This document shows positions 19,920-30,162 of a stretch of DNA of 34,728 nt, one piece after another. The position numbers were made by a program, and so were the translations under genes. The stretch is taken from positions 212,790 to 247,517 of the forward strand of contig KZ627156.1 in the NCBI GenBank assembly GCA_002917775.1, in the 5' to 3' direction. The notes below the pieces were generated by a model, which had not been told where the DNA came from, ran no database searches, and saw only the letters and a list, made by a program, of their open reading frames with translations. Each line of letters starts with the position of its first letter. Positions within the stretch are counted from its first letter, which is position 1. This DNA comes from Glaciozyma antarctica PI12 (Eukaryota; Basidiomycota; Microbotryomycetes; Kriegeriales; Camptobasidiaceae).

Positions 19920-21280
19920 TTAAAGCTCTTCACCAAACTCCCTCTCCACCGTCATCGGAAGATGGACAAACAATAGGTCCTCCTTCCGCGCTTTCCCCTC
20001 CTCGTTCGCCGGCGCCATCGCAGCCCAAATCGCCTTGAGCACTTCGAGGTCCTCCGCCGACCTGTTCTCGAACGCCGAGCGTGCCACCAGCAAGAGACCC
20101 TTGATCGCCCTCGCGACGTTCCTCGGGGTCGGGAACGCGGCGGAATGCGCCAACGAGACGAAGGTGGTGTGACTTGCATGTCCCCAATTTCCGCGTGCGC
20201 GTTCTTGACCTTTGACCCCCGGCGGGAGAAAAGACGATGCCGAAATCTCCTCCTGAACTAGACCGCAACCAGCGAGCACGGTGACTGTCGCCGCAGGAGC
20301 GACGACGAGATGCTAGAAAGAGTCACCGAGTAGTTGTATTCAAGCAAGGTAGCAAGTAAGGTACTGCAGGATCGGGGCTCAATACCTGGCGGGAAAGGGT
20401 TAGCTTCGCAGCCGAGCTTCGCCGCTCCCAGCGAAGAACGCACCTCTGCAATCGCACAGAACGCCCACAAAACTTCAAGCCGTTCAGCTCTCCGAGGGCT
20501 AGCTCACTTTCTTCCGCCGGCGATAACTCGAGCATCCTGTCATCGGAAACAAGTCAGTTTGCGCAGCGAGGATAATGGACTCGGACTCCGCACCCTTCGC
20601 CACTGTCGTTGCGATAAAATCAGCAGCTGCGAAAGGCGAGAGGAGAGGAGGAGAACGCACACAAAGCTCCTATGCGTCGTCGCCCCGCACACCACCCCAC
20701 AGCAACTCGCCCACTCGACCAGCGCCTTGTCATCAACCTCGGCAGCGAGGTTCCGAATCGCCAATCGGCATCGCTCACCTGCTCCAACAATCAGCCTCTC
20801 TCCCGACGACCATCAAGCGAGGAAACACGCACTCTTGAACTCGTTCCACTCGCCGGGCCCGACTCCCAAAGCGCCCCCAACTCCGTTCTCCCGAGGCGCA
20901 GCGCCGCCCGCAAGCTCCCTCAGCCTCCCCTCCAGCACCTCGACATTCAAAACCCTCTCTGGATCCCGCACATACGGACGAAGAGGGGGAGTGGTGGCGA
21001 TAATCCGGGGCGCCGCTGCGGAGGGCGGGAAAGTGATAGTGTACGAGTGGCGAGGAGGAGTACGGGAGCTTCCGTTGGCGCTCGTCGGGGAGTAGGGAGG
21101 CGAATTGCGAGAGAAGCGAGGCGAAGTAGGTGAGTAGGATTGGGGGAGGGCATGGGCTACGCGCAAGGCGATCTCGACGAAGGGATTGCTGATGGAAGCT
21201 TCCGCCTGCGTTCCTCGCTCGAGAGATCCAGCTCGGAAATCGTCTAGGTTGGAACGGTCGTCCTTCGTCCTGACGCATCG
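19920..21280 (-). CDS. Unrecognised protein-coding region (possibly the 3' part of the RRM/RS gene)
   Basis: No family was recognised. The minus strand shows consistent coding sense through several exons: SNLDDFRAGSLERGTQAEAS then ISNPFVEIALRVAHALPQSY, a Ser/Pro-rich stretch, RDPERVLNVEVLEGRLRELA, EWNEFKS, then after a GTGCGT intron CRLAIRNLAAEVDDKALVEW and SCCGVVCGATTHRSF. Later exons give ADFIATTVAKGAESESIILA, SRQVLSPDPA, HLVVAPAATVTVLAGCGLVQ, FPTPRNVARAIKGLLLVARS and EDLEVLKAIWAAMAP, ending VEREFGEEL at 19920-19922. Most junctions have good splice signals, but at least two are one base out of phase. There is no convincing own start codon, so it may be the C-terminal part of the RRM/RS gene directly upstream. 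Helical segments suggest a folded domain. Confidence 0.5.
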
Positions 21281-22567
21281 AGGCGATCCTCCGTGCGAGC
21301 TGGCCCTCCCGCTCCAATGGCCCGAATTATCGGCGTCGTGTTGGTGTAGGTGGGAGGGAGGAGAGTGGGATCTGTGAGGGGTATCGGCGTGTCGGAGAGG
21401 TGAAGGAGAGGAGCGAGAGATTTCGGCAGAGCTGCGGTCGTTCGTCGAGATTTGGTTGGCGCGCGATTCATCTCCTCGTCTTCGTGGTGATCTTCGGAAG
21501 AACTTCCTCGCTTCGGCGTGGCGTCGGAGCGACCAGAGGGAGAGGTAGGGCGCTCCTTCTCCGCACGACGCCGCTTTCGGCGCGAGCCGTCTTCGTCGTC
21601 CCTCGCATGCCTCCTCGAGCTCTTCGAGGTCCTCGAACGCCCTCCCTCACTGCGGCGATCCCTGCTCCTGCTCCTGCTCCTACTCCGGTCCCGCCGAGAG
21701 CCTCGTCGCCTCCTCGCATCGCCCTCCCTCCCCCTCGACCTTCGCTCCTCCCCATAATCTCCGTCCCGCCTCCTCTCCCTGACCGGCGACCTTGACCTCG
21801 ACCTCGAGTGAGACCGAAATCTCTCAATCTCTCCTCCGCACATCCTCCGGCGATAGCTCCCTTTTCCTTCCACGTCGATCCCTCATGCTCCGGCACCGAC
21901 ATCGACGTCGGCTCGCCGACCTCGCCCCAGCGCGGACCCGACGAGAACGGAGCTTGAGAGGCGTATCTATCCGATCCAGGGATGTAGTTGCTCGAAGAAC
22001 CAGGGTACGTCGAGTTGGAGGTGCGGCCGGCCCGAGCGTAGGTTACATATACGCGGCATCAGGAATGGCATCAAGGCGCCGCTCGCAGAGGGTCAAGACA
22101 GGTACATACGGCTGGCCAAAGACCTGACGAACGGAGCAAGCTGCCTCGGCGGCCTGCGAATGAAGAGAGAGGATCAGAGAGGTTCGACGAGGAAGGCAGC
22201 GAAACCCGCACCGCCAGCCTTTCGAAGCTCACCTGCCGCTCCAGCACGTTAGCTCGAGTCCTCTCCGCCACCAGAGAGAACGACTCACGAAGAATAAATC
22301 CCGTTCAAAGGGCTGCTGCATCAAGACGACCTGTACTCCCGCCTCAGCTCGCCAGCTCGCGCCCCGAACCCGAAGACTCACAGGCCCGCAATCCTTGAAC
22401 GCCTGCTCGACTTCCTCGAGTGTGATCTTCTGCATATAGCCTCGGACTGGGAGAGGCGTGTTAGTGCCGGCGACGGGGTGAAGAGCGAGGGATCGGGACG
22501 AACCGAAGACGCGGGTGGATGGCCTGGCGGGCTGGGCCCGCAGCCTTGGTGGCGAAGGGAAGCTCAT
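21244..22567 (-). CDS. RNA-binding protein with N-terminal RRM and RS-rich region (SR-like)
   Basis: The minus-strand ATG at 22567 begins MSFPSPPRLRAQPARPSTRV. Splicing of three to four short introns builds an RRM: RVFVRGYMQKITLEEVEQAF (RNP2-like start and helix 1), KDCGPVVLMQQPFERDLFF, then VSFERLAVRAAEAACSVRQV (RNP1-like strand and helix 2) and FGQPYASQAPFSSGPRWGEV. It then enters a strongly basic RS region (SHSRSRSRSPVRERRRD and DRSRSRSRSRDRRSEGGRS) followed by KRRRAEKERPTSPSGR, SLAPLLHLSDTPIPLTDPTL and TYTNTTPIIRAIGAGG. RRM plus RS arrangement suggests a splicing or mRNP factor in the nucleus. The open frame stops at 21244-21246, but coding sense continues immediately downstream in another frame. 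The gene may therefore extend to 19920. The junction into the RS frame near 21850 is not clean. Confidence 0.68.
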
Positions 22568-22747
22568 GGCGTGCTGTGCTCCTCAAGGAGAAGTGGCGAG
22601 GATGCGAGTCGGTGGTGGAAGAAGAAGAAAAGCCTGAGCGAAAAGCGCGAGAACAGAGCGCTGCAGCGCCGGGGCCTCGCTCCAGGCATCGAACACGAAT
22701 CGAAGCAGGCAGGCACGACGACGACGGCTGAATCAACAGTTACTCCT

Positions 22748-25093
22748 TTACAATCCCGTCTTCTTCTTCTTTGGTGGATCCACCTTAAGATCATGCGTCC
22801 CCGTCGGCGTTCTCCTCTCCCAAATCTGTCGTCGCCACCACGATCAGCCCCACTCTCGATCCACATCAGCGAAACCGCACCTGAATGTAGCTCTCCCCCA
22901 GCGCAATCATCCCCCTGTTGATCTCATCGACGATGAGGTCCTGAATCTGGAACCACTTCTCGTCGTCCTCCGACAAGCCGTCTCGCAAGACTCCGTTCGC
23001 GTCGCGCGGTGGTCGGAGGTGGACCTGCGCTTTCCAAGTCGTCTCTTCGCGCGCGGTACCGGCGGCGGAAGAGTGAGTGATGTTGGAGACGAGGTCGTAG
23101 TACTGCGCGACGGCGCCGCCGTCTTGGACGTCTAAAAAGCGCGAGGATCAGCGATGCGACAACGGAAGCGGAAGGAACGAGCGCACATTCGCTCATGTCG
23201 ACGCCGCGGAGAGGAAAGTTGACAATAGTGGGGTTCTTCTCCTCGACGAAACTGTTCTTCGTGAACCGCTTGATGTGGAGGATGAGGAAGGGCGGTAGGC
23301 GCGTGATCTTGTACCGCCGGAGGACGCCCTTGGATTCCTGCGTCGTGAAGCCGTTGTACTTGGCGAGCACGGTCGAGATAGGGACTTGAGGGATGATGTT
23401 CTTTTCGACGGCGTCTTGGAAGAGGGGAGGGGCCGGGAGGTCGATGGCGAGGAAGAGGAAGGGGGAGTGGGTGGATTTGACCTCTGCGCGTTCCGCCGCA
23501 ATCAGCAGAGCCCTTCGAGCTTCGAGCTGCAGAAAAACGAACCTCGGTCAAGGTCGAAACGAGGTTTGCCGCCAAACTCGCCCGTCGTCAAGACTTGCTG
23601 ATCGTCGATGCGAACCTCGCCCTGGAAGGCGCTGTAAAGGATACCTGCGTCGATTCGTCAGCTCCCGCTCACTCTGCGCAAACGTACGAACTCACTCGAA
23701 TTAGGCTTCTTCGACCCTCCAAGATCCTTGTGCAGCTGGTTCAACAGCCACCCAAGGAACTCGAGCGGATCCCCGACCTCGGTAATCTTGAACCTCTTCC
23801 CGCTAGCGTTCGCACACTCCTGCAGCAGCTCATGCGGGCTAACCTGCCCCTTGAACGCTTTGGGGTTCCACACTTTCCGGCACAACATCGAGAACCGCCG
23901 AACGAGCTCCGTCGCACCGGGCGCCGAGACGCGCGGGTCGAGGATGAAGAAGTCGCGGAGGGGGATGACGTGGACGAGGGCGTGGAGGATGGCGTTCATG
24001 TACGAGTTGGCTTTGATGTTGTTGAGGCCGACAAAGCCGGGGTAGTAGGGAGTTTGGGTGAGGGAGAAGGCGGGCGAAACGGAGGCGTCGATGCGGGCGA
24101 GGAGGGAGGGGGTGAAGGTGGGGAAGAGGAGGTATTTGATGTCGTCCAGCGAAGGATCCGTCACTTCGTAGCCGTCAGGGAGGACGTAGACCTGCGAGCG
24201 AGCGTTCGTGAGCAGAGCATCCGAGGAGCAGGTGCGAGATACGGACCTTGTGCGTCGTTAGGTTGATGTAGACGTGGTGGTCCTCGGCGATAGAGTGCGC
24301 GTAAGCAGGACTACTCTTCCCTCGTCCCTGGAAGTACTTGCCGTCCGTAAGGCACGCGTAAATGTTGGTATGGCTCAGCGTGACGGAGCACAGGCGCTCA
24401 AAGTCAAAGTCGAGTGCTTGTCGGTTGATCTGCAGAGTGCGTACGACTGGTCAGCTCCCTTTTGCGCCGTTCCAGCACGCTCCAGCACTCACCGTGTCGA
24501 GATACATGTCCGTAGGCCGACCGTCCATCACCTCTGGCTCAAAGTTGTACTCTGGCGGCTCCTCCTCCTCAACGGGCTCCATTACTGTCTCCCCCACCAC
24601 TGCGGGAACCACTTCCTCTTCCGCCTCTGCAACCCTGACCCGCTTGGTCGCCCGATCGTCCTCCTCAGCCGGTTCGTCGCGCGCGTGGTGCCCATTTGTT
24701 GTTGCTGATTCGAGGACAGGGACAGCTGCCACGGGTGCTGGAGCCGGAGGGGAATCGGGAGAGGCGACAGTCGGTGCAGGAAGGAGAGCTGGGGCTTCTG
24801 GAAGTGGGGCTGGGGCTGACTCCGCGACGGGAGGAGCGACCTCCTCCATCTCAACGTCCTCCTCCGCCACCGGTGCCGGCTCCTCCGTTGCCTCCTCCAC
24901 GGTTGCGGCGTCGTGCTCGAGTAGACGAGAGATCAAGTCGTCCTTCTTGCCTGAGACGGCGAGACCAGCTTCCTTGAGAAGCTCCTGCGGGGGGTGAGCG
25001 GCGTCAGTGCTGCTTCGCGCGGTCACCACGCGCGTCGCTGCTCACCTTGAGCTCAGGAACCTTTAGCTTCTTGTATTCCGCCTCTGTTGGCAT
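22748..25093 (-). CDS. SAD1: Sad1/USP39, U4/U6.U5 tri-snRNP factor with N-terminal SAP domain
   Basis: The minus-strand ATG at 25093 opens MPTEAEYKKLKVPELK. After one intron ELLKEAGLAVSGKKDDLISR completes a SAP domain (about residues 5-40). A long acidic Pro/Ala linker follows, then the ZnF-UBP: EVMDGRPTDMYLDT, DFDFERLCSVTLSH, YACLTDGKYFQGRG and AYAHSIAEDHHVYINL. The USP fold then starts with GFVGLNNIKANSYMNAILHA, where Ser stands at the usual catalytic Cys, so it is a non-catalytic family member like human USP39. The rest, FQGEVRIDDQQVLTTGEFGG, LAKYNGFTTQESKGVLRR, LHIKRFTKNSFVEEKNPTIV and ALGESYIQIWERRTP, matches USP39 in order. It ends PPKKKKTGL at 22748-22750. The protein is needed for tri-snRNP stability and splicing. 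Two oddities are the SAP fusion and an Asp in place of a zinc-site Cys. Confidence 0.93.
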
Positions 25094-25192
25094 CTTGATT
25101 CGAGATGGAGAGAGTCCAAGCCGCGTGTCAACAAACTCGAGCAGGCCAAGTTTGCTCCTCTGCCTCTGCCACTTCGCCTCAGCTCCAGCAAC
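25094..25192. promoter_or_regulatory. Very short divergent promoter between SAD1 and UTP25
   Basis: Only 99 bp separate the two start codons, too little for independent promoters of usual size. No TATA-like element was noticed. Co-expression of a splicing factor and an SSU-processome factor is inferred from the arrangement. Confidence 0.6.
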
Positions 25193-27666
25193 ATGAAGGA
25201 AGACCTGGCACAGCTCCCACCGGCAGTCAAGCTGCTCACCTTGATTAACGTCGCTCAAGCCCGCCCAACGAAGCGTCAACGCACCTCCAGCCGCGACTGG
25301 TTCGCCATTTCGAAGAAGGCAGCTCGAACGGAGCCCGAGGCGACCACGACGGCGGACGACTCGGTGGAGCACGGATTGGGACTTGCTGAGACTGGCGATG
25401 AGGTGGAGGAGGAAGAGGCTGGAGGTACGCTGCACTCCGGGGCTGCTGGATGAGCTCAGAGCTAATTTGCGTGCGGGTGCAGGATCTGAGAAGAGGGACT
25501 CGTATGAGCGACACTGGGCACCCGACGCACCACTGCTTGCTGGACGGGAAGCTGCTGTGCTCGCGAACGTTAGCTGGAGGAGGTCGAGCAACAAAGTGCC
25601 CATCCTGGGAGCTGTTTCGGAGTTGAGGGTCGAGGGGGACGTTGTCGAGCAGGAGAGCGAAGGGTCCGCCAGCATTGTGAGTTTGGACTGGTGCGTATGT
25701 GTGCATGGAGCTGACTGGACTACTGCAGTACAACGCCCGGCTCATGACCAAGCTTCGCACGCGCATGGCCACCACTCCTCGAGGTGAGCTCTCGCCTCGT
25801 ATAGAGCTTGTGGCGTAGTTGACCGTCTGCACTGCTTCTTAGGTGCCGTGACAGGAACGCAGGACTCTTTCCTCCGCCTGCTTGCCTCGTATCGCGACGT
25901 CTTCTACCCTAAAGTCGACCTCGCTCACCACGACGAGATCCGCGCTGCCATCGCTCTCCACGCGATGAACCACGTCCTCAAGCGCGTCGATCTTCTTCAA
26001 ATGCCAGCCAGTATATTAACGACTCTGACAGGACCCGCGCCCGAGTCCTCAAGAACAACGACCACCTCGCACGCGTCGCCGCCGACCCCACCTCGACCGC
26101 TCCTCCCCGCAACACCCAGGATCAAGGCTTCACGCGTCCCAAGGTCCTCGTCCTCCTACCCTTCCGCAACTCGGCCCTCGCCTGGGTCAACCTCCTCACG
26201 ACCATCTCGCAAGCCGACACGGTCGAGAACAAGGCGCGTTTCGATAGCGAGTTCTCGCTCCCCGAAGGAGCGGTCGACAAGCTCGTTGAGAACCCGGGAA
26301 ACTACGCTGCGGACCACGTCGAGACGTTCAGGGGGAACATCGACGACAGTTTCAGGCTCGGAATGAAGATGACGAGGAAGACGGTCAAGCTCTTCTCCGA
26401 GTTCTACAGCTGCGACGTGATTGTGGCGAGTCCTCTCGGACTGCGTACGAGTATCGAGAAGGAGAAGTGAGTATCTCTGTCCTCGAATCGAGAGGAGTTG
26501 CTGACTCGCTCGTTCGCGCAGGGATTCCGACTTCCTCTCCTCCATCGAGCTGCTCATCGTCGACCAGATGGACGTCATGCTTATGCAGAACTGGGAGCAC
26601 GTCCAGGTGCGTTCTCTATCTAGGCTCTTATCGTACACCTCGCTGACAGCTCTGCGCAGTTCGTTATGGACCGCCTCAACAAGCTCCCCGAGGAAGCTCA
26701 CGGCTGCGATTTCTCTCGCGTCAGGCCCTGGTACCTCGACGGAAAGTGCGTAGTCCGCCGCCTCCTCCAGCCTCTCCAAGCTCACGTCCATCCGCTTCCA
26801 GGTCCGCCTCGCTCCGCCAGTCGGTCCTCCTCTCTTCGTACGAGACTCCCGAGATGCGCGCGCTGTACACCAAGACGCTCGTCAACGTCGCTGGCAAGGT
26901 CAAGGCCGAGTCGCAGTACGAGGGCGTGCTCGTCAACGTTCCCAAGGGAATCAAGCAGGTCTTTACGCGCTTCGACGTCGTGGATCTCTACTCCGAGGAC
27001 GACGCTCGCTTTGAACACTTCACGACCAAGGTGCGTCGCTGCCTCGTATCTCGTCGTCAGCAGGTACTGAGTGTGCTCGCAGACTCTCCCGATGCTCCAA
27101 AAGTCGGCCGTCAGCTCCTCGCAAACGATCATCTTCGTCCCCTCCTATTTCGACTTTGTCCGCCTCAAGCGGTACATGAAGAAGCTCGACGACTTCTCCT
27201 TCACCTCCATCTCCGAGTCAGCTTTCCTCTCCCATCCCCTCTCCTCCCACTGACCCCCCATTGCAGGTACTCCTCAACTCCCGACGTCTCGCGCGCCCGC
27301 GGAGCCTTTTTCGGCGGCAAGAAGTCGTTCCTCCTCATCACCGAGCGCTTCCACTTCTTCCGGCGGTCCGTAGCTCCCCTCCACCGCTTTTAGCTCCCGC
27401 TCACGCTCCCTCGCAGGTACCGCATTCGAGGAGCCAAGACCTTCGTCTTCTACGCCCCGCCCGACCACGCCTCGTACTACCCCGAGGTCCTCTCCTTCCC
27501 CTTCGCAAAAGACACGGAGGAGCCCGAGGTCGACGAATCGGAGCTGTCGTGCCAGGTCGTGTTCAGCAAGTTTGATTTGCTCAGGTTGGAGAGGATCTGT
27601 GGAGGCGAGGACGCGAGGAAGATGGTGGCGGGAGGGCAGGAGGCGACGAGGTTTACCTTTATTTAG
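25193..27666 (+). CDS. UTP25: Utp25 (digestive-organ expansion factor family), SSU processome
   Basis: The start at 25193 gives [20 protein letters not shown] and a basic N terminus. Introns join [106 protein letters not shown] and [20 protein letters not shown] plus QNWEHVQ. Further on are [20 protein letters not shown] and [17 protein letters not shown], ending at 27664-27666. LLIVDQ[12 protein letters not shown] is the family signature replacing a helicase DEAD motif; the fold is helicase-like but lacks ATPase motifs. Utp25 acts in the nucleolus in early 18S rRNA processing. The exon junction at about 25990-26035 is two bases out of phase with the best 46-nt intron (GTCGAT...CTGACAG). A 26-nt gap ending GCCAG would fit. 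Confidence 0.92.
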
Positions 27667-27877
27667 AGTAATGCAGTAAGGGGGTCCTGGGACGAAGCAC
27701 GCGAGAGGAGGGCAGTTGAAGAGGAGGAACAACCGGACGTCGCTTCGCACGCGTTTTTGATGACTCGCCACGCCGAGCGAGATTTCTATTGCGAAGGAAG
27801 GGACTGCATCGTCAAGACTACAGGGGGTATAATGAAGAGTGTGCGGAGGATGCAGATACAATAAGGGAAGGAGAGGT
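27667..27877. other. Convergent 3' gap
   Basis: This is 211 bp between the stop codons of UTP25 and the fucosyltransferase-like gene. It probably contains overlapping 3' untranslated sequence of both transcripts. I see no gene here. Confidence 0.5.
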
Positions 27878-29754
27878 CTAAGTGTACCTCGCCGTCGGGA
27901 ACCACCTGCAGAACCGAATCAGCTCTCGCTCGCCCGCAAAGAGCAACGAACTCACCTCGTATCCACGCTCCGCACTCGGCCCAACGTAAGCGCCTTCTCC
28001 TCCCCCGCCAGCAGCGCCATGAGCCGTCCGACATTGCTCGACCCGCTGACAACGAGCGCGTCGGCGCGGGAGGAAAGGACCGTCACGTCCCGCACGAACG
28101 TCCTCGTCAACGCGATACGTTGCGTAAGAGGAAGCTTGTTGAACGACGTCTCGTTCTGTCGTCGCAAGTCAGCAAGACGACCTTCATCGAGTGAACAGCG
28201 AGAAAAAAGACGCACAAAGCCGCCCGCCTTCTTGAACGGGTTGACCTCCTCCTTCCCCACTGCTGCTCTCCGTGCTAGCCTCTCCTCCCTGCTCTTATCC
28301 CGGCTCTCCGTCCCTCGTACCCTGTACGCCTGACCCCCTTCGCTCTCGACAAACATCCGCCATGCCTCCGGGTCGTCCGACATAAGGACCATCTGCGGCT
28401 TCCCGCTCCAGGCACCGTCATCCTCGCCTGGAGGAAGCATTGAGGAGATGGCGGAAGTGGCGGCGCGGAGGTATAAGGCGAGCTGCGAGTCGTGTAGCCC
28501 TTTTGTAGAGGTGTGGTGCGGCGGTTGAGCGGCCTCGGCGATGATCTTGTCGATTTCGCGATACTTGTCGCCGAGTCTGCGCTCCAGTAAGCCTTCCATC
28601 AGACGCGAGAGAGGAGAAAAGACGCACCGAACATGAACGGCAACCGTAAGCTCCGCCACCTCCTTCGCCTCCTCCCTCTCCCCTCTCAGCTTCAAGCTCC
28701 TCTCCAATCCTCTTATCATCTCGCCCATCTCCTCATTCGGTCTCCACACCTCTCTCAGCACCTCCGACAGCACGCGGTACGCCTCGCCCAGCTCTCGCGG
28801 AATCGTCTCCTCCGGCCCCAGCGGCAGCTCGATCTTGGTCTCCGCGTCCCTCCGCTTGAGTTCCTCGAGATCCTCCGGCTTGGTGAAGACGTTGAGGAAG
28901 AGGGCGTCTAGCGAATCGACAGCTCGGTGCGAGACGACGTGATCCGCTCCCGTCCAGACGGGGTCCCTGCGAGCTTCGAGTGCGGCGGGTGTGGATCGCA
29001 TGAAGGTGCGAGAGCGGGAGGCGGAGGGTGGGGTGCAGGTGAGAGGGAGAGGGAGGAAGTAGGAGGACCAGGAACCGTAGTTCCATGCGGAGGTGTCGAC
29101 AAGGAGGGTGTATTTGTAGTGACGGGCTAGAGCGGCGTGTCGCAGGAAGACGGAGAATTCAGAGCCGAAGCCGTGTAGTCCTGTGAGAAGAGTTCAGCTG
29201 GGTGAGAGGCGAGGGAGGGAGAACGAACCGGCAAAGTGGAAGAGCATCGTGCGCTTGCACTTGGGGAGGGGACGAGTGAGGGACGCAGACGGAGGAGCTG
29301 GTGGTAGTGCAGTCTCCTCCTCCGCTGCCACTAAGCTAGTGAGCTCCTCCTCCTCCTCCTCCTTGTCCAGCAGCAACGCGTCCTCCACCACCTCGTCGAC
29401 GGGCTGCACCTCCTCAACCGGCACAGGCACCTCCACCTCCTTGTCCAGCTTCTCCAGCTCTTCCCGCAAGCTCTCCACCTCAAGCTTCTCCACCACCGAC
29501 TCCGTCCTAATAGGCGCCTCCTCAATCCACTCGATATCCTCCATCCCAGCCTTGACTGTTGGCTCCTGAGCAAAGGCCTCCTGGTCTCCCCATCTCGATA
29601 GCTGAGCCGCTGCCCATTCGCGGTGTTGATTGGTGGGGACTGTGAAGGTGAAGATGCCGAGGAGTACGACGAAGATGAGGAGGAAAAGAGGTGCGGAAGG
29701 GCGACGAGGGGAAGGGAAGTGGAACCGAGAGGAGGTTGGCGAGTAGGGCGCCAT
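27878..29754 (-). CDS. Fucosyltransferase-like type II membrane protein (putative)
   Basis: The minus-strand ATG at 29754 gives MAPYSPTSSRFHFPSPRRPS, then one hydrophobic segment PLFLLIFVVLLGIFTFTV (about residues 25-42), then an acidic coiled-coil-like stalk. That is the layout of a Golgi type II glycosyltransferase. The catalytic part includes MLFHFAGLHGFGSEFSVFLR, YTLLVDTSAWNYGSWSSYFL, LTVAVHVR joined over a GTGCGT intron to LGDKYREIDKII, QMVLMSDDPEAWRMF and DALVVSGSSNVGRLMALLAG. GFGSE near the start, HVRLGD (compare H-x-R-R-x-D of the alpha-1,6-fucosyltransferase/NodZ/O-FucT superfamily) and the late SSNVGRL motif support a GDP-fucose-type GT-B enzyme. It ends TRWFPTARYT at 27878-27880. 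The exact acceptor is unknown, and another GT family with the same fold is possible. Confidence 0.7.
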
Positions 29755-30162
29755 TGTCGGCGACAGCAAGGTTGACTGGAAAAGGCCTGCTCCTCTGGCT
29801 GTTGGCTGTGCGATCTACTGGATTCAGGCGAGTCGGGGGGAGTGGTCGAAGGGGAAGAAGGTGGTCGCCTACGCGCCTAACTTTGTTTCGCAGCGGAGCG
29901 GCCAGGTGGGTCTCCCTCCGCCACCACGCTCAGGATCAGCTCTTCAACAGCACCAGAACCAGCACTAGGTACGCTCGGGACAAGCAAGACGCCACCCGAC
30001 GACGCAACTGACCCGCACCTCTCGCAGCTCCAGCTCGCTCGAACCAAGGCGCCAACGTCCCAAGCCGTCCACGACTCTCTACGCAGTGCGTACTCCCTCA
30101 GCCGCTTTTCCTGCACGGCTGACGCGCGCTTCCCTACCCAGCTAGCTCAGCGGTCGATCGCC
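29755..30162. other. Divergent intergenic region with splice-like signals
   Basis: This is 408 bp between a minus-strand and a plus-strand start. Apparent donor/acceptor pairs are present on the plus strand (for example GTGCGT near 30088 with an ACCCAG acceptor at about 30141). They suggest a spliced 5' leader of the F-box-like gene. A stretch around 29775-29900 reads AVGCAIYWIQASRGEWSKGK then VVAYAPNFVSQRSGQ in one frame, without an ATG. I cannot assign it to a gene; it may be a relic or chance. Confidence 0.35.

Noticed and set aside
20775-21317. 180-codon minus-strand frame, Arg/Ser-rich
   Set aside because: It lies out of frame with the better-supported exons (NPFVEIALRVAHAL and following) and looks like a shifted reading of the same DNA.
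24451-25093. A separate Tho1/SARNP-like gene in front of SAD1
   Set aside because: The SAP exon and acidic linker run open into EVMDGRPTDMYLDT, which belongs to SAD1, with no stop or second start between them.
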